This document shows, one piece after another, positions 9,320 through 18,081 of a DNA stretch of 50,285 nt. Within the stretch, counting starts at the first letter, position 1. Each line of letters starts with the position of its first letter. The translations under genes and the position numbers were made by a program. The DNA comes from Rhodoferax sp. (GTDB lineage: Bacteria > Pseudomonadota > Gammaproteobacteria > Burkholderiales > Burkholderiaceae_C). Location of the stretch: assembly GCF_030697375.1 (NCBI RefSeq), contig NZ_JAUYQD010000085.1, positions 1-50,285 on the forward strand, read 5' to 3'. Under the pieces are notes generated by a model. That model made no database searches and was not told the origin of the DNA. It saw only the letters and a list, made by a program, of their open reading frames with translations.

Positions 9320-9997
9320 TCAGGCCTCGTCCTTGCCCTTCTTCTCCTGCGGCCACCAGTGCGCGATGCGCTCGGCCGCCCAGTCCCGCCCGCCCAGGCC
9401 AAAGGCCAGTGCCAGCGCAAACACAACACCGGCCAGGATCACCAGAAAGCTCTCGCGCACGATGTCCCCCCCCACCTTGGTCTGGTCCAGCGCAATCATG
9501 ACCACGAACACCATGACCGCGTACTGCACCAGCTTGCCCAGCAAGCCCGCATCGCGGAGCGTGATGTTGCGGGCCAGGGTGTCGCCAGCGAAACGCGCAA
9601 AGTAAGACCCCAAGACCAGTTCCAGCAGGGCCAGAAAAATATTCGGTGCAAACCACACGACACGCGACAACAGGTCGGTGATGTAGGTGAGGCCCAGCCC
9701 GTTAAAGGCAATCAGCAGTGCGGCCAGGATGACCCACCACTGCATGAGCAGGCCAAAGATACCCGTGGTGTCACTGGTCATGCCACTTTGCTGCAGAAAA
9801 CCGTCCAGCCCTGAACGCTCGGTGAGCACGTTGAAATTCATGGCACGCAGTGCCTTGGTCACCGCAATGCGCACCACCTTGCCCAGGAGCCAGCCCCCCA
9901 GCAGCACCACCATGGCGGTCAGCAGGCGTGGCAAGAACGCGCTGATCTGCAGCGAAATAACCCGCAAGGGCTCCAGTTGAATATCGAACCGTTCCAT
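9320..9997 (-). CDS. MscS-like conserved-TM-helix membrane protein inside the trehalose operon
   Basis: A 225-residue inner-membrane protein with about four to five hydrophobic segments (about 22-45, 85-110, 112-140, 155-175, 182-203) and a charged C-tail ending KKGKDEA. The AFGLGGRDWA element near the end resembles the pore-helix end of MscS-family small-conductance channels, and the general layout is that of the conserved TM helix family. The cytoplasmic beta and alpha/beta domains of a true MscS are absent, so it may be an accessory or minimal channel. It lies between treS and glgX with gaps of 38 and 19 bp in the same direction. A link between trehalose and osmotic stress is inference. 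Confidence 0.75.
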   Translation of the reverse strand: MERFDIQLEPLRVISLQISAFLPRLLTAMVVLLGGWLLGKVVRIAVTKALRAMNFNVLTERSGLDGFLQQSGMTSDTTGIFGLLMQWWVILAALLIAFNGLGLTYITDLLSRVVWFAPNIFLALLELVLGSYFARFAGDTLARNITLRDAGLLGKLVQYAVMVFVVMIALDQTKVGGDIVRESFLVILAGVVFALALAFGLGGRDWAAERIAHWWPQEKKGKDEA

Positions 9998-10035
9998 GGT
10001 GTTGTCTCCAGTGGGGGGCAGGTGGCACAGTGGCT

Positions 10036-13000
10036 TCAGTACACCGTGCCCGGGTCCATCAGGGCCAGGATGCCGCGCAGCGGCACCTGAACCCAGTCGG
10101 CCCGGTGGTTGATTTCGTAGCGCAGTTCATACAGCGCCTTGTCCAATTCAAACAAGGCAAGCAGCCCGGCATCCACCGGCATCACCGGTTCGAATGGGAC
10201 AAGGGTGTGGGTATAGGCGGCCAAAAATGCCGCGCGGGTGGCGCGTTCCCAGTCCCGCACGGCGGGCTCCAGACGGGCCAGCTCATCGGCATCCTGGGCC
10301 ACCCGCTTGAGCGCCGACCAGCGCACATAGTTGAGGGACCGCAGCAGGCCCGCGACGTCGCGCAATGGCGAGTCTTTGGCGCGACGCTCTTCAAAGCTGC
10401 GGGCGGGTTCCCCTTCGAAGTCGATGAGCACAAAATCGTTGGCGGTGACCAGCACCTGGCCCAGGTGGAAATCACCATGGTTGCGGATCTTGAGCCCGGT
10501 GTGGCCCTCGATCTCCTGCGCGGCGATGCGCGACCGCAAGGTGTCTTGCAAGGCCAGCACCGCTTGCGCATCGGCCTGCGCGGCCACCGGCAGTTGCGGC
10601 AAACGCTCGCGCAACAAGTCCAGCGTGGCGCTGACCGCGCTGGAGACGCGCACCTTGCAGGCCGCCATGTCGTCGGCGACGAATGGCTCCGGGTCAAAGG
10701 CCGGGTTGCCGGTATTGCGGGCCAGCGCACCGTGGAACTCGGCCGTGCGCTGCCCGAGGGTGGCGGCCAGTGCCAGGAAACCGCCATGCGCTGCGGCCGC
10801 CGTCGGCAGGGGGCCGGCCACCGTGCGCTGCTCTTGCAAAAAGCGCTCTACATACCGCAAGGTGTAGTCCCAGCCATCCCCCTGGTTGGCCACATAGGCC
10901 TGCAACAGTGCCAGCGTGATGACACGGCCGTCGGCCATGGCGTATTCCAGGGCGCCCAATACCGGAACGCAGTGGGGAAAATGCACCACCTCGGTCAAAA
11001 AGCGGCCCATTTCAAGTTCCGGATTCAAGCCCTCGCGCAGGTGGCGGTACCCCTTGAGGAACAGGCTCTCGTTCAGCCTCACCACCGTGTTGCTGCTCAT
11101 GCCACTTGGATGCGACACCTGCAGTGCCGCCAGGTCCAGCGGGAGGCGGGGGAAGGCGCTGGTGGATGTGAACAGCAGGCGGCCCGCCTGGGTCGCGATG
11201 TCCTTGCCCGCACCCATGCTCTGCACCATGGCGCGGCAAAACACCGGGTCATGGTAGGCGTCGCCAATCAGTCCGATGTTGGCCTGCTGCCGCACTTTGG
11301 CCAGCGCGGCCGGTGCCAGGCTGGCGATGCGCGCCTCGTCCCGGTCTTCCCACACCAGTGCCAGGGGGATGAAATAGGGGGCCTCGTCCGCCACCCCGTC
11401 CAGTTTCACTATGGGCAGCATCCAGCTGAAAGCGCCCTCCTCCCACACGGCATGGTCCACCAGCCGGGCGCGTTCGACGGCCGTGCCCTTGGACGCATAC
11501 CAACGCTGGATTTCGATGTAGCGCGGCAAGGTGTCGGTTTCCAACTGCGTGCGCATGCGCTCTGCCATGCCGATGCGCCAGGGCATCACGCGGTCACGGA
11601 AGAAACTGACCCAGCCGTCAAACAACACCAGCGTCGGCCGGTCCTGCAGCGCAACCCCCTCCGGGTGCCAATGGGGAATGTCGGCGTCGGCGGCGAGGCG
11701 GAACCAGTAGAACCCAAACGAGGGCAGCGTCAGCAAATAGGGCAGCTCACCGATGGGCGGGAAAGAGGTGCGCCCCAGCATCTCGACCGGCACGCGTCCA
11801 AGGTAGGCGCGCAGGTCCAGCTCCACCGGCTGTGCGGCCCTGGAGAGGTTGAAGACCGCCAACAGGGTGTCGGCCTCGAACTCGCTCAGGTAGGCCAGGA
11901 TCTTGCGGTTTCCCGGGTTGAGAAAAATGCGTTTGCCCCGGCCAAACGCGCGGCTGGTTTTGCGCACCGCCAGCATGCGTTTGGTCCAGTTCAGCAGCGA
12001 GCTGCTGTCGCGCGACTGGGCTTCCACATTGCGGGCTTCATAACCGTACACCGCATCCATGATGGGTTGCATGTACAGGCGCTGCGGGTCGGCGCGCGAG
12101 AAGCCGGCATTGCGGTCGGGGCTCCACTGCATGGGGGTGCGCACGCCGTTGCGGTCGCCGGCAAACACGTTGTCGCCCATGCCGATTTCATCGCCGTAGT
12201 AGATGATGGGTGAGCCCGGCATCGACAGCAGCATGGCCGTCATCAGTTTGATGCGGTCCGGGTCGTTCTCCATCAGCGGCGCCAAGCGCCGGCGGATGCC
12301 GAGGTTGATGCGTGCGCCCAGGTCCGAGGCGTACATGAGGTACATGTAGTCGCGCTCTTTACTGGTCACCATCTCCAGGGTCAGCTCGTCGTGGTTGCGC
12401 AAGAAAATGGCCCACTGGCAGCCCTCGGGGATCTCCGGGGTTTGCTGCATGATCTCGATGATCGGGTGCCGGTCTTCCTGGGCAATCGCCATGTACATGC
12501 GCGGCATCAGCGGAAAGTGGTAGGCCATATGGCACTCGTCGCCCTCGCCAAAGTACTCGCGCACATCCTCGGGCCACATATTGGCTTCGGCCAGCAGGAA
12601 GCGGTTTTTGTAGCGCGCATCCATCGCGGCACGCAGCTTTTTGATCACGGCATGGGTTTCCGGCAGGTTTTCGTTGCTGGTGCCGTCGCGCTCAATCAGG
12701 TAGGGAACGGCATCGAGCCGAAAACCATCGACGCCCAGGTCCAGCCAAAACCGCATGGTCTGGAAGACCGCCTCCAGGACCTTGGGGTTGTCGAAATTGA
12801 GATCGGGCTGGTGGCTGAAAAAGCGGTGCCAATAGTAGGCCTTGGCCACCGGGTCCCAAGCCCAGTTGGAGGACTCGGTATCGTTGAAGATGATGCGCGT
12901 GCCCCGGTACAGCTGGTCGCTGTCGCTCCAGACATAAAAGGCCCGCTCCGGCGAGCCCGGCGGCGCACGCCGGGCCGCCTGGAACCAGGGGTGGGCCATG

Positions 13001-13368
13001 GAGGTGTGGTTCAGGACCAGTTCGGTGATGACCCGCAGGCTGCGCTGGTGTGCCTGGGCCAGCATCTCGCGGAAATCGTCCAAGGTGCCGTATTGCGGGT
13101 GCACGTCCTCGTACGCGGCGATGTCGTAGCCATCGTCGCGCAGGGGCGAGGGGTAAAAGGGCATCAGCCAGATCGTGTTGACACCCAGTGCCTTCACGTA
13201 GTCGAGTTTGGCGGTCACGCCCGGAAAGTCGCCCATGCCATCGGCGTTGGTGTCAAAAAAGGCCTTGACGTTGAGCTGGTAGATGACGGCATCGCGGTAC
13301 CACAGGGGGTCGTCGCTGCTGTCGATGGCGGCGGTCTCCAGGTCCAGCTTGGGCACGGGGGCGTTCAT
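10036..13368 (-). CDS. treS: Fused trehalose synthase / maltokinase (TreS-Pep2)
   Basis: An 1110-residue fusion. Residues 1 to about 560 are TreS (GH13), interconverting trehalose and maltose: WYRDAVIYQLNVKAFFD, DGFRLDAVPYL (nucleophile about 218), LLAEANMW (acid about 261), FLRNHDELTLEM. The rest is maltokinase, which phosphorylates maltose with ATP to maltose-1-phosphate: a kinase-like fold with NHGDFHLGQVL (about 965) and VLIDFEGEP (about 980) as catalytic and metal-binding motifs. Fusions of these two are known in GlgE-pathway bacteria. The product feeds GlgE, encoded 8 bp upstream. Confidence 0.96.
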   Translation of the reverse strand: MNAPVPKLDLETAAIDSSDDPLWYRDAVIYQLNVKAFFDTNADGMGDFPGVTAKLDYVKALGVNTIWLMPFYPSPLRDDGYDIAAYEDVHPQYGTLDDFREMLAQAHQRSLRVITELVLNHTSMAHPWFQAARRAPPGSPERAFYVWSDSDQLYRGTRIIFNDTESSNWAWDPVAKAYYWHRFFSHQPDLNFDNPKVLEAVFQTMRFWLDLGVDGFRLDAVPYLIERDGTSNENLPETHAVIKKLRAAMDARYKNRFLLAEANMWPEDVREYFGEGDECHMAYHFPLMPRMYMAIAQEDRHPIIEIMQQTPEIPEGCQWAIFLRNHDELTLEMVTSKERDYMYLMYASDLGARINLGIRRRLAPLMENDPDRIKLMTAMLLSMPGSPIIYYGDEIGMGDNVFAGDRNGVRTPMQWSPDRNAGFSRADPQRLYMQPIMDAVYGYEARNVEAQSRDSSSLLNWTKRMLAVRKTSRAFGRGKRIFLNPGNRKILAYLSEFEADTLLAVFNLSRAAQPVELDLRAYLGRVPVEMLGRTSFPPIGELPYLLTLPSFGFYWFRLAADADIPHWHPEGVALQDRPTLVLFDGWVSFFRDRVMPWRIGMAERMRTQLETDTLPRYIEIQRWYASKGTAVERARLVDHAVWEEGAFSWMLPIVKLDGVADEAPYFIPLALVWEDRDEARIASLAPAALAKVRQQANIGLIGDAYHDPVFCRAMVQSMGAGKDIATQAGRLLFTSTSAFPRLPLDLAALQVSHPSGMSSNTVVRLNESLFLKGYRHLREGLNPELEMGRFLTEVVHFPHCVPVLGALEYAMADGRVITLALLQAYVANQGDGWDYTLRYVERFLQEQRTVAGPLPTAAAAHGGFLALAATLGQRTAEFHGALARNTGNPAFDPEPFVADDMAACKVRVSSAVSATLDLLRERLPQLPVAAQADAQAVLALQDTLRSRIAAQEIEGHTGLKIRNHGDFHLGQVLVTANDFVLIDFEGEPARSFEERRAKDSPLRDVAGLLRSLNYVRWSALKRVAQDADELARLEPAVRDWERATRAAFLAAYTHTLVPFEPVMPVDAGLLALFELDKALYELRYEINHRADWVQVPLRGILALMDPGTVY

Positions 13369-13376
13369 GGGCGGAC

Positions 13377-15395
13377 TCAGAGGAAGTAGTCAAAGTCGCG
13401 CTCGTTGCGCACATGCCGACGCAGCACAAAAATGTGGGCCGGTGCCGTGTGGGGGTCCAGCCGGATGAGATGCTGCGAACCCTGCCAGAAAAAGCGCTGG
13501 TTGCTCAGCAGGTCATGCATCTGAAAGGCCCGCGAGGGCTCGACCTGGAGGCTTTCCGGCGGCAGCGTCAACCACCCCGACTGGACGTGGTGCGGGTCCA
13601 GGTTCACCACGGTCAGCACCACGTTGTCACCGTCTGGCGCGGTCTTGGTGTAGGCCAGGAGCTGGTCGTTGTCGATCGGCACAAACCGCAGCCCCCGGTC
13701 GGCCTGCAGTGCCGGGTTGCTGCGGCGGATCTGGTTGACACGGGTGATGAAGGGGGCCAGGCTGGCCGGGTCGTCGTGGTTCCAGTGGCGCAGCTGGTAC
13801 TTTTCGGAGTCCAGGTACTCCTCGCTACCGGGCTCTTTGGGCTGGTGCGCGCACAGCTCAAACGCCGGGCCGTAAATGCCGTAGTTGGCCGCCAGTGTGG
13901 CCGCCAGCACCAGGCGGGCCCTGTACACCGCAGGCTCCCCCTGCTGCAGTCGCTCGTTCAGGATGTCGGGGGTGTTGGGCCAGGCATTGGGGCGAAAGTA
14001 GTCGGCGTGTGGAGCGCTGCACAGCTCGGTGAAATAGGCGGTCAGCTCCTCTTTGCTGTTGCGCCAGGTGAAGTAGGTGTAAGACTGGGAGAAGCCCAGC
14101 TTGGCCAGGCGGTGCATGATTTTCGGGCGGGTAAAGGCTTCGGCCAAAAAGAGCACCTCGGGGTGCTCGCACTTGATTTCCGCGATGACCCACTCCCAGA
14201 ATGCAAAGGCTTTGGTGTGCGGGTTGTCCACCCGAAAAATGTGGACGCCTTCACCCATCCAGTGTTCGAACACACTTTTGAGTTCCATCCACAGGCCACA
14301 CCAGTCCTCGCTCTCGAAGTTGAACGGGTAGATGTCCTGGTATTTTTTGGGTGGATTCTCCGCATACTGCACGCTTCCATCCGGGCGCCAACGGAACCAG
14401 GCGGGGTGCTCCTGCACATAGGGGTGGTCCGGCGCGCACTGGAAGGCGATGTCCAGCGCGATCTCCAGCCCCAAGCGGGCGGCCTGGGCCACCAGGTGCC
14501 TGAAGTCTTCGGGGGTCCCCAGTGCGGGCAGGATGGACTTGTGGCCGCCTTCGGCCGCACCAATCGCCCAGGGGCTGCCGACGTCCTCCGGGCTGGCGGT
14601 GAGCGCATTGTTGCGGCCCTTGCGCAGCACCCGGCCAATCGGGTGGATGGGCGGGAAATACAGCACATCGAAACCCATGGCGGCAATGGCAGGCAAGCGG
14701 GCCTCCACATCCTTGAAGGTGCCATGCCGGCCGGGCTCCAGGGCGGCGGAGCGGGGAAACATTTCGTACCAGGCACTGAAACCCGCCCGTTGGCGGTCAA
14801 CCACCAAGGGCAGTTCCACCGGAAACTGCGCCTGCAGGCCGCGGTTGGGATACCGCGCGGCCAGCGCAGCCAGAATCGGGTCCAGCGCTTGCGCCTTGAG
14901 CGCTTTGGCGTCGGTCGTGCCGTCTGCGGCGGCGTGCTCCAGTTCCCCGGCCCAGCGGGACAGCTGCTGCTGCGCGTCTTCGCTGGCGCGCTGCGCGCAG
15001 GCGGAGATTTCCAGCGCACCAACCTGTGCCGCCATGCGAATGTCTTCGCCCTCGGTGCGGCGCGCCATGTCATGCCGCCAGGATTCGAAAGTATCCACCC
15101 AGGCGCACACGCTGTAGCGGTAACGCCCCACCGCCGCCAAGGCAAATTCCGCCGACCACACGTCGTTCCCCAGGAGTTGCATGGGGACCTCATGGACCTC
15201 GGTCTGCCCCTCTTCGCGCCAGCGCAACATGGCGCGCAGCACGTCGTGGCCATCGGCAAAACAGTGGGCGCTGACCCGCATGCTGTCGCCCACCACCCGC
15301 TTCACGGCGAAGCGTCCGCCGTCCACCGCAGGCAGCACGGTGTCGATCACGGCGCGGATGCGTCCGTCCTGGGCCGTTGGTAGGGACTCAGGCAT
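13377..15395 (-). CDS. glgE: Alpha-1,4-glucan:maltose-1-phosphate maltosyltransferase
   Basis: GlgE (672 residues, GH13 subfamily 3) transfers maltose from maltose-1-phosphate to the non-reducing end of alpha-1,4-glucans. N-terminal beta domains precede the barrel. FPRSAALEPGRHGTFKD, DVLYFPPIHPIGR and KGRNNAL are typical of GlgE; the nucleophile is in FRVDNPHTK (Asp about 390) and the acid in LFLAEAFTRP (Glu about 419), 29 residues apart as in known GlgE. The start overlaps the glgB stop by 8 bp. Full length. Confidence 0.96.
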   Translation of the reverse strand: MPESLPTAQDGRIRAVIDTVLPAVDGGRFAVKRVVGDSMRVSAHCFADGHDVLRAMLRWREEGQTEVHEVPMQLLGNDVWSAEFALAAVGRYRYSVCAWVDTFESWRHDMARRTEGEDIRMAAQVGALEISACAQRASEDAQQQLSRWAGELEHAAADGTTDAKALKAQALDPILAALAARYPNRGLQAQFPVELPLVVDRQRAGFSAWYEMFPRSAALEPGRHGTFKDVEARLPAIAAMGFDVLYFPPIHPIGRVLRKGRNNALTASPEDVGSPWAIGAAEGGHKSILPALGTPEDFRHLVAQAARLGLEIALDIAFQCAPDHPYVQEHPAWFRWRPDGSVQYAENPPKKYQDIYPFNFESEDWCGLWMELKSVFEHWMGEGVHIFRVDNPHTKAFAFWEWVIAEIKCEHPEVLFLAEAFTRPKIMHRLAKLGFSQSYTYFTWRNSKEELTAYFTELCSAPHADYFRPNAWPNTPDILNERLQQGEPAVYRARLVLAATLAANYGIYGPAFELCAHQPKEPGSEEYLDSEKYQLRHWNHDDPASLAPFITRVNQIRRSNPALQADRGLRFVPIDNDQLLAYTKTAPDGDNVVLTVVNLDPHHVQSGWLTLPPESLQVEPSRAFQMHDLLSNQRFFWQGSQHLIRLDPHTAPAHIFVLRRHVRNERDFDYFL

Positions 15396-17280
15396 GGGGG
15401 CTGCACTCCAGAATCAGGGTGGCCAGCGGCGGCAGAGTCAAACACAGCGATTGGGCGCGGCCATGCGCCCGCACCGGTGCGGCTTCCACGCCCCCCAGAT
15501 TGCCCCAGCCGGAGCCACCAAACTCTTGGGCGTCACTGTTGAGAAGTTCACGCCAGAACCCCGCAACGGGCACCCCCAGCAGGTAATTGGTGCGGGGCAC
15601 AGGGGTCATATTGCTGACCACCAGCACGGGGGCGCCCGCCCCACCCCCATCATGGCGCGGCCTGCGCACAAAGGCGTACACACTGAGCGGGGCATCGTCC
15701 GCGGCCACCCATTCAAAACCGTCCGGGGAAAAGTCCATTTGGTACAGCGCCGGCGTGCTCCGGTAGACACGGTTCAACTGCGCAACAAAACGCTGCAAGC
15801 CGGCATGGCCTTCCAGCGCCGCCACCCACCATTCCAGTTCACCGTCGTGGGTCCATTCGCGGCGTTGGCCGAACTCCGCCCCCATGAAAAGCAGCTTCTT
15901 GCCAGGGTGTGCCCACATGAAACCCAGGTAGGCACGCAGGTTGGCGAACTGCTGCCAGTGGTCGCCGGGCATTTTGCCCAGCAGGGACCCCTTGCCATGC
16001 ACCACCTCGTCGTGCGACAGGGGCAGGACAAAGTTCTCGGTGAAGGCATAAACCATCGCAAACGTCAACCGGTGGTGGTGGTGGGAGCGGTGGATGGGCG
16101 CCTCCTGCATGTAGGACAGGCTGTCGTGCATCCAGCCCATGTTCCACTTCATGCCAAAGCCCAGGCCGTCCATCTCCACCGGACGCGAAACCCGGGGCCA
16201 GGCGGTTGATTCCTCGGCGATGGTGAGGGTGTCCGGGTGCTCGCGGTACACCGCACGGTTCAGGGTCTGCAGGAACGCGATGGCCTCCAGGTTTTCCCGC
16301 CCGCCGTGGCGGTTGGGAATCCATTCACCGGGCCCGCGCGCGTAGTCGAGGTAGAGCATGGACGCCACCGCATCCACCCGCAGACCGTCAACGTGGTACT
16401 GGCTCAGCCAGAACAGGCCCGACGAGATCAGGAAGCTGCGAATTTCATGGCGCCCGTAGTTGAAGATGCTGGAATTCCACTCGGGGTGAAAGCCCTGCCG
16501 CGGGTCCGCGTGCTCATAGAGATGGGTGCCGTCGAAATACCCCAGCCCATGCGCATCCGCCGGAAAATGCGAGGGCACCCAGTCCAGCAGCACACCGATC
16601 CCCTGCTGGTGCAGGTGGTCCACAAAATACATGAAATCCTGCGGCGTGCCGTAGCGCGCGGTCGGTGCGAAATAGCCGATGGTCTGGTAGCCCCAGGAGC
16701 CGTAAAACGGATGTTCGGTCACCGGCATCAACTCGACGTGGGTGAAGCCCATGTGCTTCACATAGTCGGCCAGCGCCTGCGCCAGTTCGCGGTAGCTGTA
16801 AAAGTGCCCGTCGGGGTGGCGCCGCCAGGAACCCAGGTGGACCTCGTACACCGCCATCGGTGCGTCCAGCGCATTGTTGGCGCCGCGCGTGGACATCCAG
16901 GCCTGGTCGCCCCAGGTGTATTCGAGGCTCCAGACCTTTGACGCCGTGGCCGGCGGCGCTTCGGCATACAGGGCGAAAGGATCGGCCTTCTCCGCCACAT
17001 GCTGGCCATGGTGGGAATAAATACGGTATTTGTAGGCCTGCCCGTGCTGCGCTTGCCCGGCAAAGCCCTGCCAGATGCCCGTGCCATCCCCACGCAGGTG
17101 CAGGCCGTCCGCATCGCCAGACCAGGCGTTCCAGTCGCCGATGACCGCCACCGATTCGGCGTTGGGCGCCCAGACCGCAAAGTCCGCCCCGCCCGTGGGC
17201 CGCAGATGGCACCCCAGCCAGTCCGCCAGACGGGTGTGCGTTCCCTCGCGAAAAAGATAGATGTCGTGGTCGCTTGCCAT
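15388..17280 (-). CDS. glgB: 1,4-alpha-glucan branching enzyme
   Basis: First gene of the operon (630 residues). It cuts linear alpha-1,4 chains and re-attaches them by alpha-1,6 bonds. CBM48 motif FAVWAPNAESVAVIGDWNAW; barrel motifs DWVPSHFPADAHGL, GLRVDAVASMLYLDY (nucleophile about 303), TIAEESTAWP (acid about 356) and LPLSHDEVVHGKGSL. The start at 17280 gives DHDIYLFREGTH, where branching enzymes normally begin; an ATG at 17331 in the same frame adds 17 residues that do not look conserved. An imperfect dyad just upstream may regulate the operon. Confidence 0.96.
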   Translation of the reverse strand: MASDHDIYLFREGTHTRLADWLGCHLRPTGGADFAVWAPNAESVAVIGDWNAWSGDADGLHLRGDGTGIWQGFAGQAQHGQAYKYRIYSHHGQHVAEKADPFALYAEAPPATASKVWSLEYTWGDQAWMSTRGANNALDAPMAVYEVHLGSWRRHPDGHFYSYRELAQALADYVKHMGFTHVELMPVTEHPFYGSWGYQTIGYFAPTARYGTPQDFMYFVDHLHQQGIGVLLDWVPSHFPADAHGLGYFDGTHLYEHADPRQGFHPEWNSSIFNYGRHEIRSFLISSGLFWLSQYHVDGLRVDAVASMLYLDYARGPGEWIPNRHGGRENLEAIAFLQTLNRAVYREHPDTLTIAEESTAWPRVSRPVEMDGLGFGMKWNMGWMHDSLSYMQEAPIHRSHHHHRLTFAMVYAFTENFVLPLSHDEVVHGKGSLLGKMPGDHWQQFANLRAYLGFMWAHPGKKLLFMGAEFGQRREWTHDGELEWWVAALEGHAGLQRFVAQLNRVYRSTPALYQMDFSPDGFEWVAADDAPLSVYAFVRRPRHDGGGAGAPVLVVSNMTPVPRTNYLLGVPVAGFWRELLNSDAQEFGGSGWGNLGGVEAAPVRAHGRAQSLCLTLPPLATLILECSPHA

Positions 17281-17300
17281 ATCAAACCATTGCCGCTGCA

Positions 17301-17333
17301 CATTGCCAATGCATGAAAATTCATAGTGCAATG
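17301..17333 (-). promoter_or_regulatory. Imperfect dyad upstream of glgB
   Basis: ATGAA-AA-TTCAT (17313-17324) is flanked by CATTGC (17301-17306) and GCAATG (17328-17333), 20-50 bp upstream of the glgB ATG. The outer arms are not exactly centred on the inner ones. It is placed to act as an operator for the glucan/trehalose operon, but no matching regulator gene is in the window. Confidence 0.35.
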
Positions 17334-17387
17334 GGCTGCGGCGAATGCCTTGACAAGACGCACGCCAGGGGGCGGCCGATGGCCTTT

Positions 17388-17540
17388 TTACGTGCCCTGC
17401 AGCGCTGCGACCAGCGGCTGCGCCACCAAGCCGCTGGACGCCGGGTTTTGCCCGGTGATCAGGTGGCCGTCACGCACCGCGTAAGCACCCCACAGCGGGC
17501 CGGATTCACAATGGCGCAACAGAGCCGTGATGGCGGAAAC
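17388..17540 (-). pseudogene. C-terminal remnant of a DJ-1/PfpI-family gene
   Basis: Between glgB and the PilZ gene the minus strand encodes GPLWGAYAVRDGHLITGQNP followed by ASSG, ending at TAA (17388-17390). This is the conserved C-terminus of class I glutamine-amidotransferase-like (DJ-1/PfpI, Hsp31-like) proteins. Only about 45 residues remain. An in-frame stop lies just upstream, at the point where a repeat element begins (17541). The N-terminal two thirds, including the catalytic Cys region, are gone, so this is a decayed gene. Confidence 0.7.
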
Positions 17541-17597
17541 TTTTGCTATCAATTAGATAGCTGTCTACGCACATTCCACGGGCGCCAACGGCCTAAA
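17541..17597 (-). repeat. Dispersed ~57-bp repeat, copy A (degenerate)
   Basis: Reads TTTTGCTATCAATTAGATAG and then CTGTCTACGCACATTCCACG on the plus strand. It aligns end to end with the better-kept copies at 40388, 44280 and 46544, with several substitutions. It directly follows the truncation point of the DJ-1 remnant. Confidence 0.65.
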
Positions 17598-17608
17598 ACA
17601 GCATGAAT

Positions 17609-17986
17609 TCAGTGGCGTGCAAACAGGTGCGACAGCTCACGGTCCATCAGGTCGGCGTCGCCCGTGTTCAGCGCCAGGAGCCGGCGCAAGCGGGTCAGGC
17701 TGGTGATATCAATGTCCTGGCATTCGATGCCGATATACGGGCCATTCAAATGCACGATGGGGCCCGCCATCACCACCCCTTCGCTCTCGTCTGCCAGGGG
17801 CAGCACCAAACGGCAGGGTTCCTGCAGCGCCAGCGCGTGCCCCCCACCGGTCTGCACCAGGGCGCCTTTGAGCGCAATGTCTACCAGTTGCACACGGAGC
17901 GTTTGGCCCCGCAAATGCAACTGCACCTCTGCGGCAAAGGGGATGCGGGAGTAGTGGCGAAGATCGTTGACGGGAGTGGTTTTCAT
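17609..17986 (-). CDS. Single-domain PilZ protein
   Basis: A 125-residue stand-alone PilZ domain, a likely cyclic di-GMP receptor. The RxxxR motif is R10-HYS-R14 and the second motif is DIALKG (36-41), in which Ala takes the place of the usual Ser of DxSxxG, a tolerated variant. No other domain, signal peptide or membrane segment is present, so it would act by binding a partner in the cytoplasm. It stands alone, with no GGDEF/EAL or motility genes nearby, so the process it controls cannot be told from context. Confidence 0.85.
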   Translation of the reverse strand: MKTTPVNDLRHYSRIPFAAEVQLHLRGQTLRVQLVDIALKGALVQTGGGHALALQEPCRLVLPLADESEGVVMAGPIVHLNGPYIGIECQDIDITSLTRLRRLLALNTGDADLMDRELSHLFARH

Positions 17987-18081
17987 GCTTGGCTTTCAAA
18001 ACAGGGAACCGCCGGTGCGCGCAGCGCTGGCCCAACCGCAAGCGTACGGGGCTTTGTCCCAAAGCGCAACAGCCGCCTGCC

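Noticed and set aside
7564..9501. 645-codon plus-strand frame opposite glgX
   Set aside because: Shadow of glgX; no domain, antisense composition.
10030..12213. 727-codon plus-strand frame opposite treS-maltokinase
   Set aside because: Shadow frame; the minus strand carries GH13 and maltokinase motifs along the same interval.
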